Shown in pieces: positions 21,801-32,811 of a stretch of DNA of 64,000 nt. Numbering within the stretch: the first letter of the stretch is position 1; every line of letters starts with the position of its first letter. The notes below the pieces were generated by a model. The model was given only the letters and a program-made list of their open reading frames with translations, ran no database searches and had not been told where the DNA came from. Location of the stretch: contig JAHCVI010000002.1 of the NCBI GenBank assembly GCA_019096155.1, positions 310,001 to 374,000 on the forward strand. The letters run 5' to 3'. The position numbers and the translations under genes are program-made. The DNA is from Staphylotrichum longicolle (lineage: Eukaryota > Ascomycota > Sordariomycetes > Sordariales > Chaetomiaceae).

Positions 21801-22233
21801 AGGGTGTATGCGAGGGTGCACTTGAGCACTCCATGGCCGACGGGCGAGTTCAGCCAGCGCAGAGCCCGGGCGCCTCCTTCGCGGACGTTATGCGCTGCGC
21901 AATCGACACGGTCCAACATGGATTGACGCGTGAAGAAAGGTGCGGTGGTCGACGACTCGGGAGCATCGGTTCGTCTCGGGAGGAAACCGGAGGGCCGGAG
22001 GGTAAAGGTTCGGTGCGACCGCTCGCCGGTCGAGGGAATGATGACGGAGCCATTTCGCAGTTTCTGTGGCGTTTCCTGTCAGTGATGCGGCCATTGAGAG
22101 CATGAATGAGCACGAAGTGGGCAGAGCGCAAGCCGCGGCGCATCTGGGCATCTCGACAAGACCAACGCACGCTTCTCTTAGAAGGCCTTCGCGGAGGCCA
22201 TGGACCCGGCGAAGCCGACGGGGAGGAATTCAT
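18840..22233 (-). CDS. BRE4: Bre4-like multipass membrane protein (ArAE/FUSC superfamily, DUF2421)
   Basis: Three exons on the minus strand: 22233-22171, 22075-20116 and 20059-18840, giving about 1080 aa (yeast Bre4 about 1125). Family members are aromatic-acid-exporter-like proteins; yeast BRE4 affects brefeldin A sensitivity. The first membrane block (residues about 105-275) holds GVLKCTLAYTLGSLATF, HPDGKHVVATLTVYFHPARS and several hydrophobic helices. A long cytosolic region with Ser/Arg-rich stretches follows (about 370-460). The second membrane block begins at DDIRFGLKVGVGATLWA, formed exactly across intron 2, and continues with FMIVCNMTVGAANTTGLAR. An acidic run (DDDDDDE) precedes the C-terminal helical domain. 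The first 21-codon exon is inferred: the frame upstream of the ATG at 21919 stays open and Pro/Arg-rich back to a CTGACAG acceptor, and an ATG exon with GTGCGT donor fits in phase. Confidence 0.88.
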
Positions 22234-22762
22234 CTCATGTTCTCTGGTGTTCTATCAAGTACGATGCAAGGTGAAAAGAGATGAGGTTCGAGTTGAGTGG
22301 CTCAATGGGGCAGCAAAGCTTGGTTTCTCGTGTTTTGTTGCAGAGCGGAGAAGGCTAGGAACTCGGAGCTGTTGAGGGTTGATCCTTCGTTGGTTGGACC
22401 TTCAAACAAGGGTACGGCTTCCAGCGAAAGCGGGTCTGCCCTGCCCCTCCAAGCCCGCTGTGGGCACCCCTGCAAAAAGGCTTGTGTGCTGCTGAAGTCG
22501 TGGGCCGGCAGCACGTCACCACACCCCACCCAGAACCTGGGTCCGAATGAGGGAAAACGTGGGGTTCCATCTTGCATTGTCTGGGTTGGGAGACGGGACG
22601 AGACAACTTAACCGACCTCGGGACGTGAAACCGTAGATCGGGGACGACGATCCGGAGCCCTTGCATAAGCCAGGACACTGGTAGATACACGTGTTTATAC
22701 TATCCGTTTATTTTTCTTGAACCACATCACAAGTTTTATCCTCAGTCATACCCGCCGTTTCG
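22234..22762. other. Divergent promoter region
   Basis: About 0.53 kb between the Bre4-like gene and the HAD hydrolase gene. It must hold both promoters; no individual element is called. Confidence 0.55.
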
Positions 22763-23746
22763 ATGCGCAGATTCTGGCCCATGATGCAGTCCGTCTCAGC
22801 GCCATGGAAGTTTGCTCCCCTAAACCGGCCATTCACCCCCGGTCCGGCAACACGCAAGCTGGAAGGCATCGTCTTTGACGTCGATGGGACTCTGTGGTAA
22901 GTTTCAAGCTGCTCATTTCCATTCCCCATACTGTGTTCTAGTGACCATAAGCTATCCTCGAATCTCATGAACCTTCGTCCAAATGGGGTTTCTTCAAATC
23001 CCTTTCTTGCTCACTGACACACTGACCCAATATCACACAGTGAGCCCCAAACCTACATGTTCTCCGAGATGCGCGCCGCCCTCGGCATCTCCAAATCCCA
23101 AGACATCCTCGAGCACGTCTACAGCCTCCCGACACCAGAGCAACAGCATCACGCAATGGAGAAAATCCGCGACATCGAGCGGCGCGCCATGCTCAACCAG
23201 GTCGCCCAGCCCGGGCTGAGCGAGCTGATGGCCTATCTCGACGAGCGGGGCATCCGCAAGGGCATCTGCACGCGCAACTTTGACACACCCGTGAACAACC
23301 TGCTCAACAAGTTCCTCGCGGGCAGCGTATTCGCGCCCATCGTCACACGCGACTTCCGGCCCCCCAAGCCCGACCCTGCGGGGATCCTCCACATCGCCCG
23401 GAGCTGGGGGCTGTTGCGCAAGAGCACTGGCGAGGCGGGCGTGCCGGCTGATCCCGAGGAAGAAGAGGAGCGCAGGTCGGCCGGGGAGGGCACTCCGGAC
23501 GGAGAAGGGGAAGGCGATGACCGGGACTTGCTCAAGACGCAAACCGGGGAGGAGGTTGCCGACGCGAGCGGGCTGATCATGGTGGGCGATAGCATCGACG
23601 ACATCACGGCTGGCCGCCGGGCAGGAGCCAAGACGGTCCTGCTGGTAAACGACGTCAACAACCACCTGGTCGACCACGAACACACTGACTTGGTGATATC
23701 GCGGCTGGATCAGTTGATCGACGTATTGGAAAACGGACAGCTTTGA
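22763..23746 (+). CDS. HAD-superfamily hydrolase, YOR131C-like
   Basis: Exons 22763-22896 and 23041-23746 (144-bp intron, donor GTAAGT, acceptor CACACAG), giving 279 aa. The intron falls inside motif I: LEGIVFDVDGTLC, with nucleophile Asp39 and Asp41, is completed by the first base of exon 2. Next come a helical cap (RDIERRAMLNQVAQPGLSEL), motif II (ICTRNFDTPV, Thr), Lys of motif III in FRPPKPDPAGILHI, and the motif IV acidic pair in MVGDSIDDITAGRRAGAKTV. All catalytic residues are present, so it should be a phosphatase of the phosphoglycolate-phosphatase-like group; the substrate is unknown. An acidic, low-complexity insertion (PEEEEERRSAGEG) lies between motifs III and IV. Two further in-frame ATGs lie within the first nine codons. 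Confidence 0.85.
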
Positions 23747-24450
23747 AAAAGCAAGGCCTGAAGAGAGGCCAGGGCACAGAGAAAAAAGAAAGAGAGGCAC
23801 ATATACCCCCACGGACAAGCCGCTCCATGTTTCGTCTAGCGTAACTACATAGAATAAATGCCGTATCACTACCACTACCGCAAGACAGGGCGCGCTGGCT
23901 TTTCTACTTACAAACAAAGGAAACCCCATGCAAATGGCTCACGTAGATCCTGCTGGCCTGCAGCCTCGCTAGTCCAAGGACCACCCACACCATGAAGATC
24001 GCCCTGGCCTCCCCTCAGAACGGAAATATGACCTGAGAAATTTTCCGAGCGTAAAGACCCTTTCAAAGCAGTATAGAAAAATGACGTGGGAAAGTGAGGA
24101 CAAGATGACGCCAGTAAATGCGTGTGTGAACATTTCAAGGCGAGACGCGCCCAAGACACAAGTGGGGGAGACCTTTTCACCAGAACGTTGGGAAGATATG
24201 AAGAGGGAATGGACGAATTGGGGTTGGGGAGAGTTGTGTTGTGCCTGAGATGCCCGCATACGGGTTACCTGGTAATCGCCTGGGGAGAACACCAGGCTTA
24301 TGGCGTCCAACCTCTTGATCCAAAGGGGGTGTATGCGGGGGGGTTGCAGTACAAGAGACTTTCGGATGGGCAGAAACCTCGATCTTCATGGGTGCCGTGG
24401 TAATGTGCAGAATGCCCCAGCTAGAGCCCGTCCCGAATTGCCTTGAGTTC
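23747..24450. other. Convergent 3' flanks
   Basis: About 0.7 kb between the HAD hydrolase and MAPKK gene ends. An A-rich stretch after 23780 fits a 3' untranslated region. No gene is seen. Confidence 0.6.
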
Positions 24451-25934
24451 TTACTCGTGGTCCCATTCCCGGATGTACAGACGATCCACTTGCGCAGCCA
24501 AGTTGGCGTGGTCGGCCGCCTGGCGAGGATCGATGCGATATGCTGTGATATTCGGTCAGAATGCCAAATATTGTGGTCTCAGGATTGGGGCTCACCTGAA
24601 GTGGGCGTTTGAGTGGCAAACGTTGGCGAGTCACTCGAGCGCAAAAGGTCCTGTGTTGCTGGAGAGAGTTGTGGCGCCAGATGTGACTTGCGGTTGTCCC
24701 GGTCCATCAGGCTGCAGGCCCACTCCCTCAAGTCAACAGGAGTCCTCTTGGCCGCTTGCACAAAGAGATCGCGGTCCTTCAATCCCGGTCAGTACATCTG
24801 CGTTCGCGGGGCGACAAAGCAAAGAGGAGAGTAACGCACAAAAAGCTCCTGAGGTGTTGGCCGGCGCTCTGGCTCCTTGTACAAGCACTTCTGGATCATA
24901 TCCTCAAGAATCTGCGGGAACGCATCACTCTTGGGTAGCTGCGGAGCCGGCTCGTGCACAATCTGCTGGAGCAGATCGAGGATACCGGCAGGGGCGCTCT
25001 CGGCATCCGACAACTGTTCGCTCGCGGCAAAGGGAAACTTGCCGATAGCCAGTTCCATTATGGTCAGGCCGAAGCTCCACACGTCCGACTTGACCGTATA
25101 CCTCTCACCCTGAATTCTCTCAGGGGCCATGTATGTTGATGTGCCAACAAAGGTGTCGGCAACCGAGTTGATAAGCTCCCCAGACACACCAAAATCGCAG
25201 AGCTTGATGGAGCCCCGGGAGTTGACCAAGATATTTGAGGGCTTGATGTCGCGGTGCATGATGTGGTGCTTCGAGTAGAGGTATGTGAGACCACCGAGAG
25301 TCGCTTCGGCGATCTTGCCGAGGACATCCACCCGAACGGGACCGAACACCCGCGAGATGCGATCAAGAGAACTATTGGATACCGGCCGGTTAGCTGAAGC
25401 CAAACAAGACTGACATCCCACGATGCCACGCACCCAACATCCATGTACTCCATGCACATTATCACATCATTGTTCTCGTTGAGGAAGGCGCCGTAGAAGG
25501 TAACGATGTAGTCGGAGTGGCACCCATGCATAATCTGCAGCTCGCGCACAATGCGTTTGCGCATCTCCTTCTTCGCCTCGACATGGATGATCTGACTTGG
25601 AGTTAGAGAGTGCTTCGAGATCTCGGTTACTCCGGGAAAGGATCAGACTGACCTTTCGTGCCATCACCGTGTTTGTCGGGATGTGCCTGACTTTGCTGAC
25701 TGTGCCACCGTTACCAGCGCCGAGATCCTTGATGATGTCGAGGTCTTCCGGCTTGAGATCGAGGTTGAACTCGATCCCAATCTCCAGCTGTGCAGCGTTG
25801 TCGTCATTCTTTCCGTTGGCGGGCCCCGGACGGGCGTTCTCGGCTGTGGGGGGTGGTTTTGGGGCAGGAGCCTTGAGGGCGAGACCTTTGACGTTCTTGC
25901 GCTTCATGGAGCGCGGGGCAAAAGCGTCGGCCAT
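24451..25934 (-). CDS. mek-2: MAP kinase kinase, Ste7/MEK-2 type (pheromone/filamentation pathway)
   Basis: Five exons on the minus strand: 25934-25653, 25591-25434, 25371-24840, 24776-24596 and 24542-24451, giving 414 aa. The family activates the Fus3/Kss1-type MAPK controlling fusion, mating and, in pathogens, infection structures. Seen: ADAFAPRSMKRKNVKGLALK at the start, the Gly loop LGAGNGGTVSKV, VMARK then IHVEAKKEMRKRIVRELQIM, catalytic HRDIKPSNILV, CDFGVSGELI, and the activation loop NSVADTFVGTSTYMAPERI with Ser216 and Thr220. The PFAASEQLSDAES insertion after the activation region and AAKRTPVDLREWA at the C-terminus are typical of fungal Ste7. The last exon, ending YIREWDHE, was inferred from an in-phase GTGAGC/TATCACAG intron; reading through would end three codons later with unrelated residues. 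Confidence 0.93.
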
Positions 25935-27395
25935 GGTGGGCAACTTTGCCGGATCGCGATGGCGGTCGGGGACTTCTTAAGGGTCGGTATCCGACAAAAA
26001 TGTGCCAGGCTTCTAGGGCCGCTGGATAGAGCGCACAGTTGGCCGAAGGTCGTTGATGCAGTGCGGTGGTTCGGCGAAGGCGTAGGAGTTGGGTTTTGGG
26101 CGTTCAGGCGGCTTGGGCGAGTTGCAGATAAGCTGTCAGGGGTCGAGGGGTGTTTGATACTGGGGATGCCAAGGAAGGGCCTTCTTGGACGTCCTAGACG
26201 AAAACCTGCAAATACTTTGCCGCAACGGTTCTGCGATTTCTTCGAGATCGGAGACTGTTGTTGCGATGAGAGCGGTGTCTGGTCCCGTCGTCGAGTTCAG
26301 GGTGGACCTGGGGGGAGTTGGAGGCCAGGGATGACCGCGATCGGCAGAGCGTCAACTCCGTTCGCTTGCGAATGCCCAGCAAGAGCCAGCGTCGACGGCA
26401 CAACCGAAACTAACGCAGCGGAAAAGAGAACAGGCGGAATACGCCTGAAGGATTTTGTAAAGGCAGCGACGAGGAAAGGCAGGTGTCTTGGGATTTTTAG
26501 GGGACGTGGGACGTTCCTGGCTGGGTTGTTGCCGATGGCCAGTGAAGTGTGGGGTTGTGGGCGACCCTGGGCAACAGTGGCGGCAACTCGATCATGCCCG
26601 TTGGTCCATGCTTTTCAGCTTTTCCCCCCTTCGTGGCTGGACGCGCTAGCATGGAGAACCAACAAACGACGTGCTTTGAGGTTTGAAGTGCTAAAAGGAG
26701 ACAGAATAGATCGCAAGGCTTTTACGGATGAGATCAAGTCAGACAATGCAGGTATGCTGATTGTTGGCTGGGTGAGAGCGAGTGTAAGTGACATAGCCAA
26801 GTCGCGCTTGATTACCGGAGCTTCACCCAATGTATTACTTTTCCCGGCACCGATTCGACGAAGAGGAGCATTCTTTGACATCTTCAGTTTGGGTAACTGC
26901 ACAAGTCGAAGCGTCTCATGTGTGCCATGCATGGCCTGGTTTTGGAGTTGGCGGCAGGGGCCCTGTATCTGGCTGACGCAAATGGAACAAAGCGCCAACC
27001 CCAACCCTCAATATGGATGGCAGGCATTTTGATGGAAGTCGGCAGCTGTTGGTGTCTGGCGATGGAGCACGGACCGTCCAGCGACCACTGCAACCTTTGA
27101 AGGGGCGAGGCTGCCATTCTCGCTCGGCCATTGAACGCGACCTGGCGGTGCCTGCCGGTCCAAGCTGCTCAGAGGCCCAAAATTTCCGATCTTTGACCTT
27201 CAGCGCCTTCCTGCTTTGCCCTTGATTCCACCATCGATTCTTTGACCATCTCCATTCGGGCATCGCGATTTCTGGCAACCAAGGTCCATTTCTCTCAAAC
27301 CACGCGCCTTCTCATCTCGCCGCTCGACCGTTTGCTGCGGCTTCTGCTTAGACTGCGGGCAACCCATCTGCGCGCGGCGCAACCCTGCAGCGAAA
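25935..27395. other. Divergent promoter region of mek-2 and spt6
   Basis: About 1.46 kb. A long open frame on the plus strand (25683-27032) runs through mek-2 exon 1 in antisense and on into this region. It has no ATG at its start and no domain, so it is not called. Only promoter and leader function is inferred. Confidence 0.55.
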
Positions 27396-30300
27396 ATGAG
27401 CACCTCGATGCGCGACTTGATTGACGGGGAAGCCGAGCTCAACGACGAAGAGGATGACGAGTCTTTCGATGAGGACGCCGGCGAGCAGCCCAGCCGTTCC
27501 AGAGAGCGGAATAGTATGCTAGATGATTCTAGCGACGAGGACGAGGATGACGAGGACGAGGAGGAGGCCAGGAGGGTATGGTTGCCTGTTCTTTGTGATC
27601 ACTTACAACAGCGCTAATTTTCACTGCCCGAAAGATTCGCGAAGGCTTCATTGTCGACGAAGATGAGGAAGAAGATGCCGACGACGTGGAAGACCGCGAA
27701 CGCCGCAAGAAGAAGAAGCGACGCCGGGTTGAGCGTGAGGAAGAAGAGCAGCTGGATGAGGAGGATCTCGATCTCATCGGTGAAGCGCACCCAGAATGGG
27801 AACGGAAATCGCAGCCTCAGGTATGTCTCCTCGCGTGGGCCCACGCCATATACCTAAGTGCATGCTTACCCTCTGTGCTAGACCAAGTTCAAGCGCCTGA
27901 AGCGAGGCCACCGCGATGAGGACAGGGCCAATGCTCGCCCGGGCCTCGCCGGTATCTTCTCGGACGACGAGGAAGACATGGCCGACGATCGAGCTTACGG
28001 TCGCCCCAGCCACCGCGCACACGCCGATGAGTTCGACGACTTCATCGAAGATGACTACCCAGAGGATGATGAGGAACGCATTCAGCGCCAGGAGGACATG
28101 GAAGTTGCTCGGCCCAGGGACAAGGGTCTCGCCGTCGATGCAACGGGTCTCGACAAGGACGCTCTCGACGACATGGAAGCCATCTTCGGGAACGGCGACG
28201 ACTACGGCTGGGCCTTGGATCTGGAAGATGACGAGGAAGCAAACGAGCGCGAGCAGCAGGCAATTGAGCTGAAGGACGTGTTTGAGCCATCGCAGCTCAA
28301 GGAGAAGCTTCTCACCGATGAGGACAACCAGATTCGCGTCGTTGACGAGCCCGAGCGTTTCCAGCTCGACCGCAAGCCCTTCAAGGAGCAACAGACGTCA
28401 GCCGAGTATTTCAAGGAGGAGGCACGGTGGATCACCAATCTCATGTGGCCCAAGAAGCAGCTGCCCAGCGACCTTCACAGCCCGTTCAATAAAGCTATCG
28501 GCAAGGTCCTCGAGTTTTTCATCATCGATGGCGTCGAGGTTCCCTACGTCTTCCAACACCGGAGAGATTACCTCATCCATGCCAAGAAGATCAGAAACCA
28601 GGACGGTCGCGACCATCCCGATGCCCCCGAGTATACGGTTGATGCTGAGAAGTTGCTGACCCAAGACGACTTGTGGCGCATTTTGGAACTCGACATCAAG
28701 TTCAGGTCACTGGTCGAGAAGAGGAATGCCCTCGAGAAATCTGTCGACAACTTGAAGGAGGCCGGTGTCCAGGATGAGATTCTCGACGAGATGATTGATC
28801 AGGCTGCGACACTCGAGGAGCTGCAAGACTTGCAGGATTACCTGAACTTCCAGTACTCGGCCCAGCTTAAGGACATTGCTGCTATGGGCAATGGCGCTTC
28901 AAAGGAGATGAAGCGCCCAGGCGCCAAGACGGCTCTCTTTGAGCGCATTCGGAGATCACAGGCCTACAACTTCGTCCGCGCCCTGGGCATCTCGCCCGAT
29001 CGCCTTGCTCAAAATGCCCTTCGCGAGGGCAAAAAGGTGTCATCGGACGACGATGCCAGGTTGCCTGTGGACCTTGCCGACCATCTGGCTGACGACGACT
29101 TTCCGACTGGGGAACAAGTGATCAACGCCGCGCGCCAAATGTATGCCGAGGAGCTTTTCGTGAGCCCGCGGATGCGCAAGCATTTCCGCATCCAGTATTA
29201 CGCCATGGGCTCCGTGAGCTGTCGCCGGACAGAGAAGGGCCTCCGGAAAATCGATGAATCACATCCATTTTACGAGATCAAGTATCTCGTCAATCATACC
29301 ATCAGGGACCTGGCTGTCCGGCCCGAAATCTTCCTGAAGATGATGAAGGCTGAGGACGAGGGTCTTGTGGAGGTTCAGTTGAGCCTTGAAAACGAGCGCG
29401 AGTTCCGGCGACAGCTCTACAGCGAGTTTGCATCGGACAACTTCAGTGACCTCGCCGATGCATGGAATTCTGAACGCCAAAAGGTGCTGGACATCGCATT
29501 CTTGAAGCTGGAAAAGGTCATTGCCAAGGGCGTCAAAGACTCACTTAGGACCGCTTGCCAAGAGGAACTTCTCAAGACATGCCGCGAAGAATACTTCAAG
29601 CGACTTGACCAAGCGCCTCTCAAGCCCAAGGGCATGGTACTCGGCACAACGCCACGGGTGCTCACTCTGTCGAATGGCATGGGCGATCCGAACCGTGATC
29701 CCGTCTGCTGGACCTGGGTTGAGGAGGATGGCCGGGTGCTGGACCACGGCAAGTTCATCAACCTGGCGAGGGATGAGAGTCAGCGGGAGGCTTTTGCCGA
29801 ATTGGTACGGCGAAGAAACCCTGACGTCGTGGGCGTGTCCGGTTTCTCGGCAGACACCCACCGGCTGATCAAAGACGTCGAGGGCATCATCAGCGAGAAA
29901 GGGCTGATGGGGCCCGAGTACGATGATCCCGACACAAACGAGTACCGCAGTGACCTGCTGGAGGTCGTCATCGTCAACGACGAGGTGGCGCGTCTGTACA
30001 AAGACAGCCCCCGTGCCATTGCAGAACACCCGACGCTGAACCCTCTCACGCGTTATTGCATCGCGCTGGCCCGGTACATGCAGAACCCTATGAAGGAGTA
30101 TGCGGCGCTGGGCAAGGACATCACGTCACTGCTGATCCACCCCTACCAGCAGTACCTCCCGCAAGAAAAGCTCTATAAGCACCTTGAGACGGCCATGGTC
30201 GATATCGTCAACCTTTGCGGTGTGGACATCAACGAGGCCATGGGAGACCCATACACGGCGAATCTGCTGCCTTATGTCGCTGGCCTCGGCCCGCGCAAGG

Positions 30301-31837
30301 CTCAGCTCCTCATCAAAGGAATCAACGCGAACGGCGGCGTTGTCACTTCGCGTGACGAGCTGGTGGGCGACCCAGAGCGGCACAAAATTCCGGTCCTCGG
30401 CCCTCGCGTATGGAACAACTGCGCCAGCTTCTTGTATATCGAGCACGACAGCACCAACCCCGACTCCGACCCGCTCGACAATACACGTATCCACCCCGAG
30501 GATTACGATTTGGCGCGCAAGGTGGCGGCCGATGCCCTGGGGCTAGACGAGGAGGACGTCAAGGCCGAGACAGACGAGAACGGCCCCGGCGCCATCGTCC
30601 GCAAGCTCTTCAAGGAGGATGAGCAGGAGAAGGTGAATGAGCTTATCCTCGAGGAGTACGCTGAGCAACTGGAGCGTGAGTACCAGCAGCGCAAGCGTGC
30701 CACGCTGGAGGCGATCCGGGCCGAGTTGATGGGTCCTTTTGAGGAACTACGGAAGAACTTTTCGGTGCCAAGTACGGACCAGATTTTCACCATGTTCACA
30801 GGTGAGACGAGGGATTCACTTTGCGAGGGCATGATTGTGCCAGTGAATGTCCGGGTCGTCAAGGATGATTTTGCCATCGTCAAGCTCGACTGCGGCATTG
30901 AAGGCAGAGTCGAGTCTCACGAGGTCTCGTACCGTCACTCGATCAAAGACATGCTCCAAGTTGGGCAGACTGCTCAGGCCAAGCTGATCGACATCAACCG
31001 GAAGGACTTTGTGTGCAAGCTTTCGATGAGGGAAGAGGAGCTGCGGCGGCCGTACAGGAGGCACTATGACTACGGTCGTGGGCAGTGGGACTACAAGCAA
31101 GAAGACGAAGATCGAGAGGAACTGCGGGAGAAGGACAAGGTCACGGGCCGCACACAAAGGGTCATCAAGCACCCTTTGTTCAAGCCCTTCAACAGCACGC
31201 AGGCGGAAGAGTACCTGGGTGGCCTCCCGGCCGGAGAAGTGGTCATCCGGCCATCGTCAAGAGGCAACGACCACCTGGCTATCACATGGAAGGTCGCCGA
31301 CGGGGTGTATCAGCACATTGACGTGCTGGAGCTGCAAAAGGACAACGAGTTCTCGGTTGGCAAGGTCCTCCGGGTTGGCAGCAAGTACACGTACACTGAT
31401 CTGGACGAGTTGATTGTGGACCATGTCAAGGCGATGGCCAAGAAGGTGGAGGAGCTCATGCAAAATGAGAAGTTCCAGAAGGGGTCCCGGACAGATCTTG
31501 GTAAGTCTCCACTGTCGCAAACTAGACCAAGCCGGGAAATTGGGATCTAACTGTGCCTGCAGAAAAATGGTTGACCACGTACATCGACGCCAACCCTAAC
31601 CGGTCGACCTACGCCTTCTGCCTGGACACCAAGCATCCTGGGTATTTTTACCTCTGCTTCAAGGCGTCACGAAACTCCAAGGTCAACGCGTGGAGGATCC
31701 GGGTGATCCCGCATGCGTACGAGCTGCTCAATAGCCAGTATCCAGACACGCGGGCGCTCTGCAACGGATTCAAGCTGCGGTACCAAAGCGAGATGCTGAA
31801 GATGCAGCAGGCTGGTGGAGGGCCGAGGGGTCATTAA
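27396..31837 (+). CDS. spt6: Spt6, histone chaperone and transcription elongation factor
   Basis: Four exons: 27396-27575, 27635-27820, 27882-31500 and 31563-31837, giving 1419 aa, normal for Spt6. It travels with RNA polymerase II, reassembling nucleosomes. The N-terminal 250 residues are extremely acidic (EDDESFDEDAGEQ, SSDEDEDDEDEEE) with a basic cluster RRKKKKRRR. Then follow the helix-turn-helix/tex-like core, a YqgF-like domain from about residue 700 (GMVLGTTPRVLTLSNGMGDP), a helix-hairpin-helix at about 915 (VAGLGPRKAQLLIKGI), an S1 domain at about 1100 (GMIVPVNVRVVKDDFAIVKL) and the tandem SH2 from about 1215 (HPLFKPFNSTQAEEYLGGLP), with Arg in VVIRPSSRGNDHL. The protein ends shortly after the second SH2. 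All introns are 59-62 bp; the last separates the final 91 codons. Confidence 0.97.
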
Positions 31838-32811
31838 TCGCAGTCGCGAGGCATCATTTTTTGGGAAGTTGAATTGTAGCTCGTCATACTTCATGATAAT
31901 CGGCGGGGTTCCATGCAGAGTACGATAGGTCTTGACTACCCTGGACAGTTTGCAACGGTGCTAGGCTATACCAGGCAATATCACAGATGCAAATAAAAAG
32001 CAGAGGGACCAGGAGTCAAGTTTAGCGGAATTCAGGGATTCCATCGTGAACCTATTCTGCCTCGTGAAGTGCCACGAGCCAACTGCTCCCCGCACATCCA
32101 GCCGAGGCTTTTCAGGGGCGTCGCCTGCTGATCCCTTGGGGTTGTTTTGTTTAAGAGGGATTTGTCTTTTATGAAGTGTGCTCCTGTCAACACAAGCGGA
32201 GGATTTTTTTTTTGTTTTTGTTTTTTCGTTCGTTTGTTTTCCCCCACCCTCTTTTCACCTCTTTTTGGTGTCAAGGCGCAACAATTGGGTTGCTCTCTCC
32301 TCGGTTACTCTCCTGGTCCGTCACTGGCGCCCCGTTTCAGCGATGTCCAAAGCTTCACTGTAGGGCTGACGGTGCTGGTCCTCTCCCTTGCAACCCCTTT
32401 CCCAGATGGGCTTAGTCGGAATTCAGGGGCTTAAAAAAAGAACAGGATTGCCGAAGAGGCTGGGAAGCCCCGCCATGCTGACCTGGTCAGAGCTGGTGTG
32501 CCTGCAGCCCGGGCTTGCCGTGGAACCCGGTCTGAAGTTGTGAACACATTTGAAGAAGAAACAGGCCGCGCATTTCCCACGCGCCTCCAGGGTTCGTCTC
32601 ATGCTGTGCTTTGACGATAGTGGAGACTGCACAGCGACTTGAGTACCGCCCCGCCAGCCCGGATAAAGATTTGTGACGTCGCGATACACCACAACAGACG
32701 AGGAACGGAACGGTAGCCGCAACAGCAGCATCCCTCCCCGTAACGGCACCCGTACCAATAGTTACTGCGTACTCGGTACCTTTGGAAGATTCCACCGGCG
32801 CAACGCCCACC
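31838..32811. other. Intergenic, spt6 3' flank and osh3 promoter
   Basis: About 1 kb. It holds a T-rich run at about 32203-32260 (TTTTTTTTTGTTTTTG-like) and GC-rich sequence close to the osh3 start. No additional gene is seen. Confidence 0.6.

Noticed and set aside
25683..27032. 449-codon plus-strand frame overlapping mek-2 exon 1
   Set aside because: Antisense to a clear kinase exon, no ATG at its start, Gly/Arg-rich translation with no domain; a shadow extended by GC bias.
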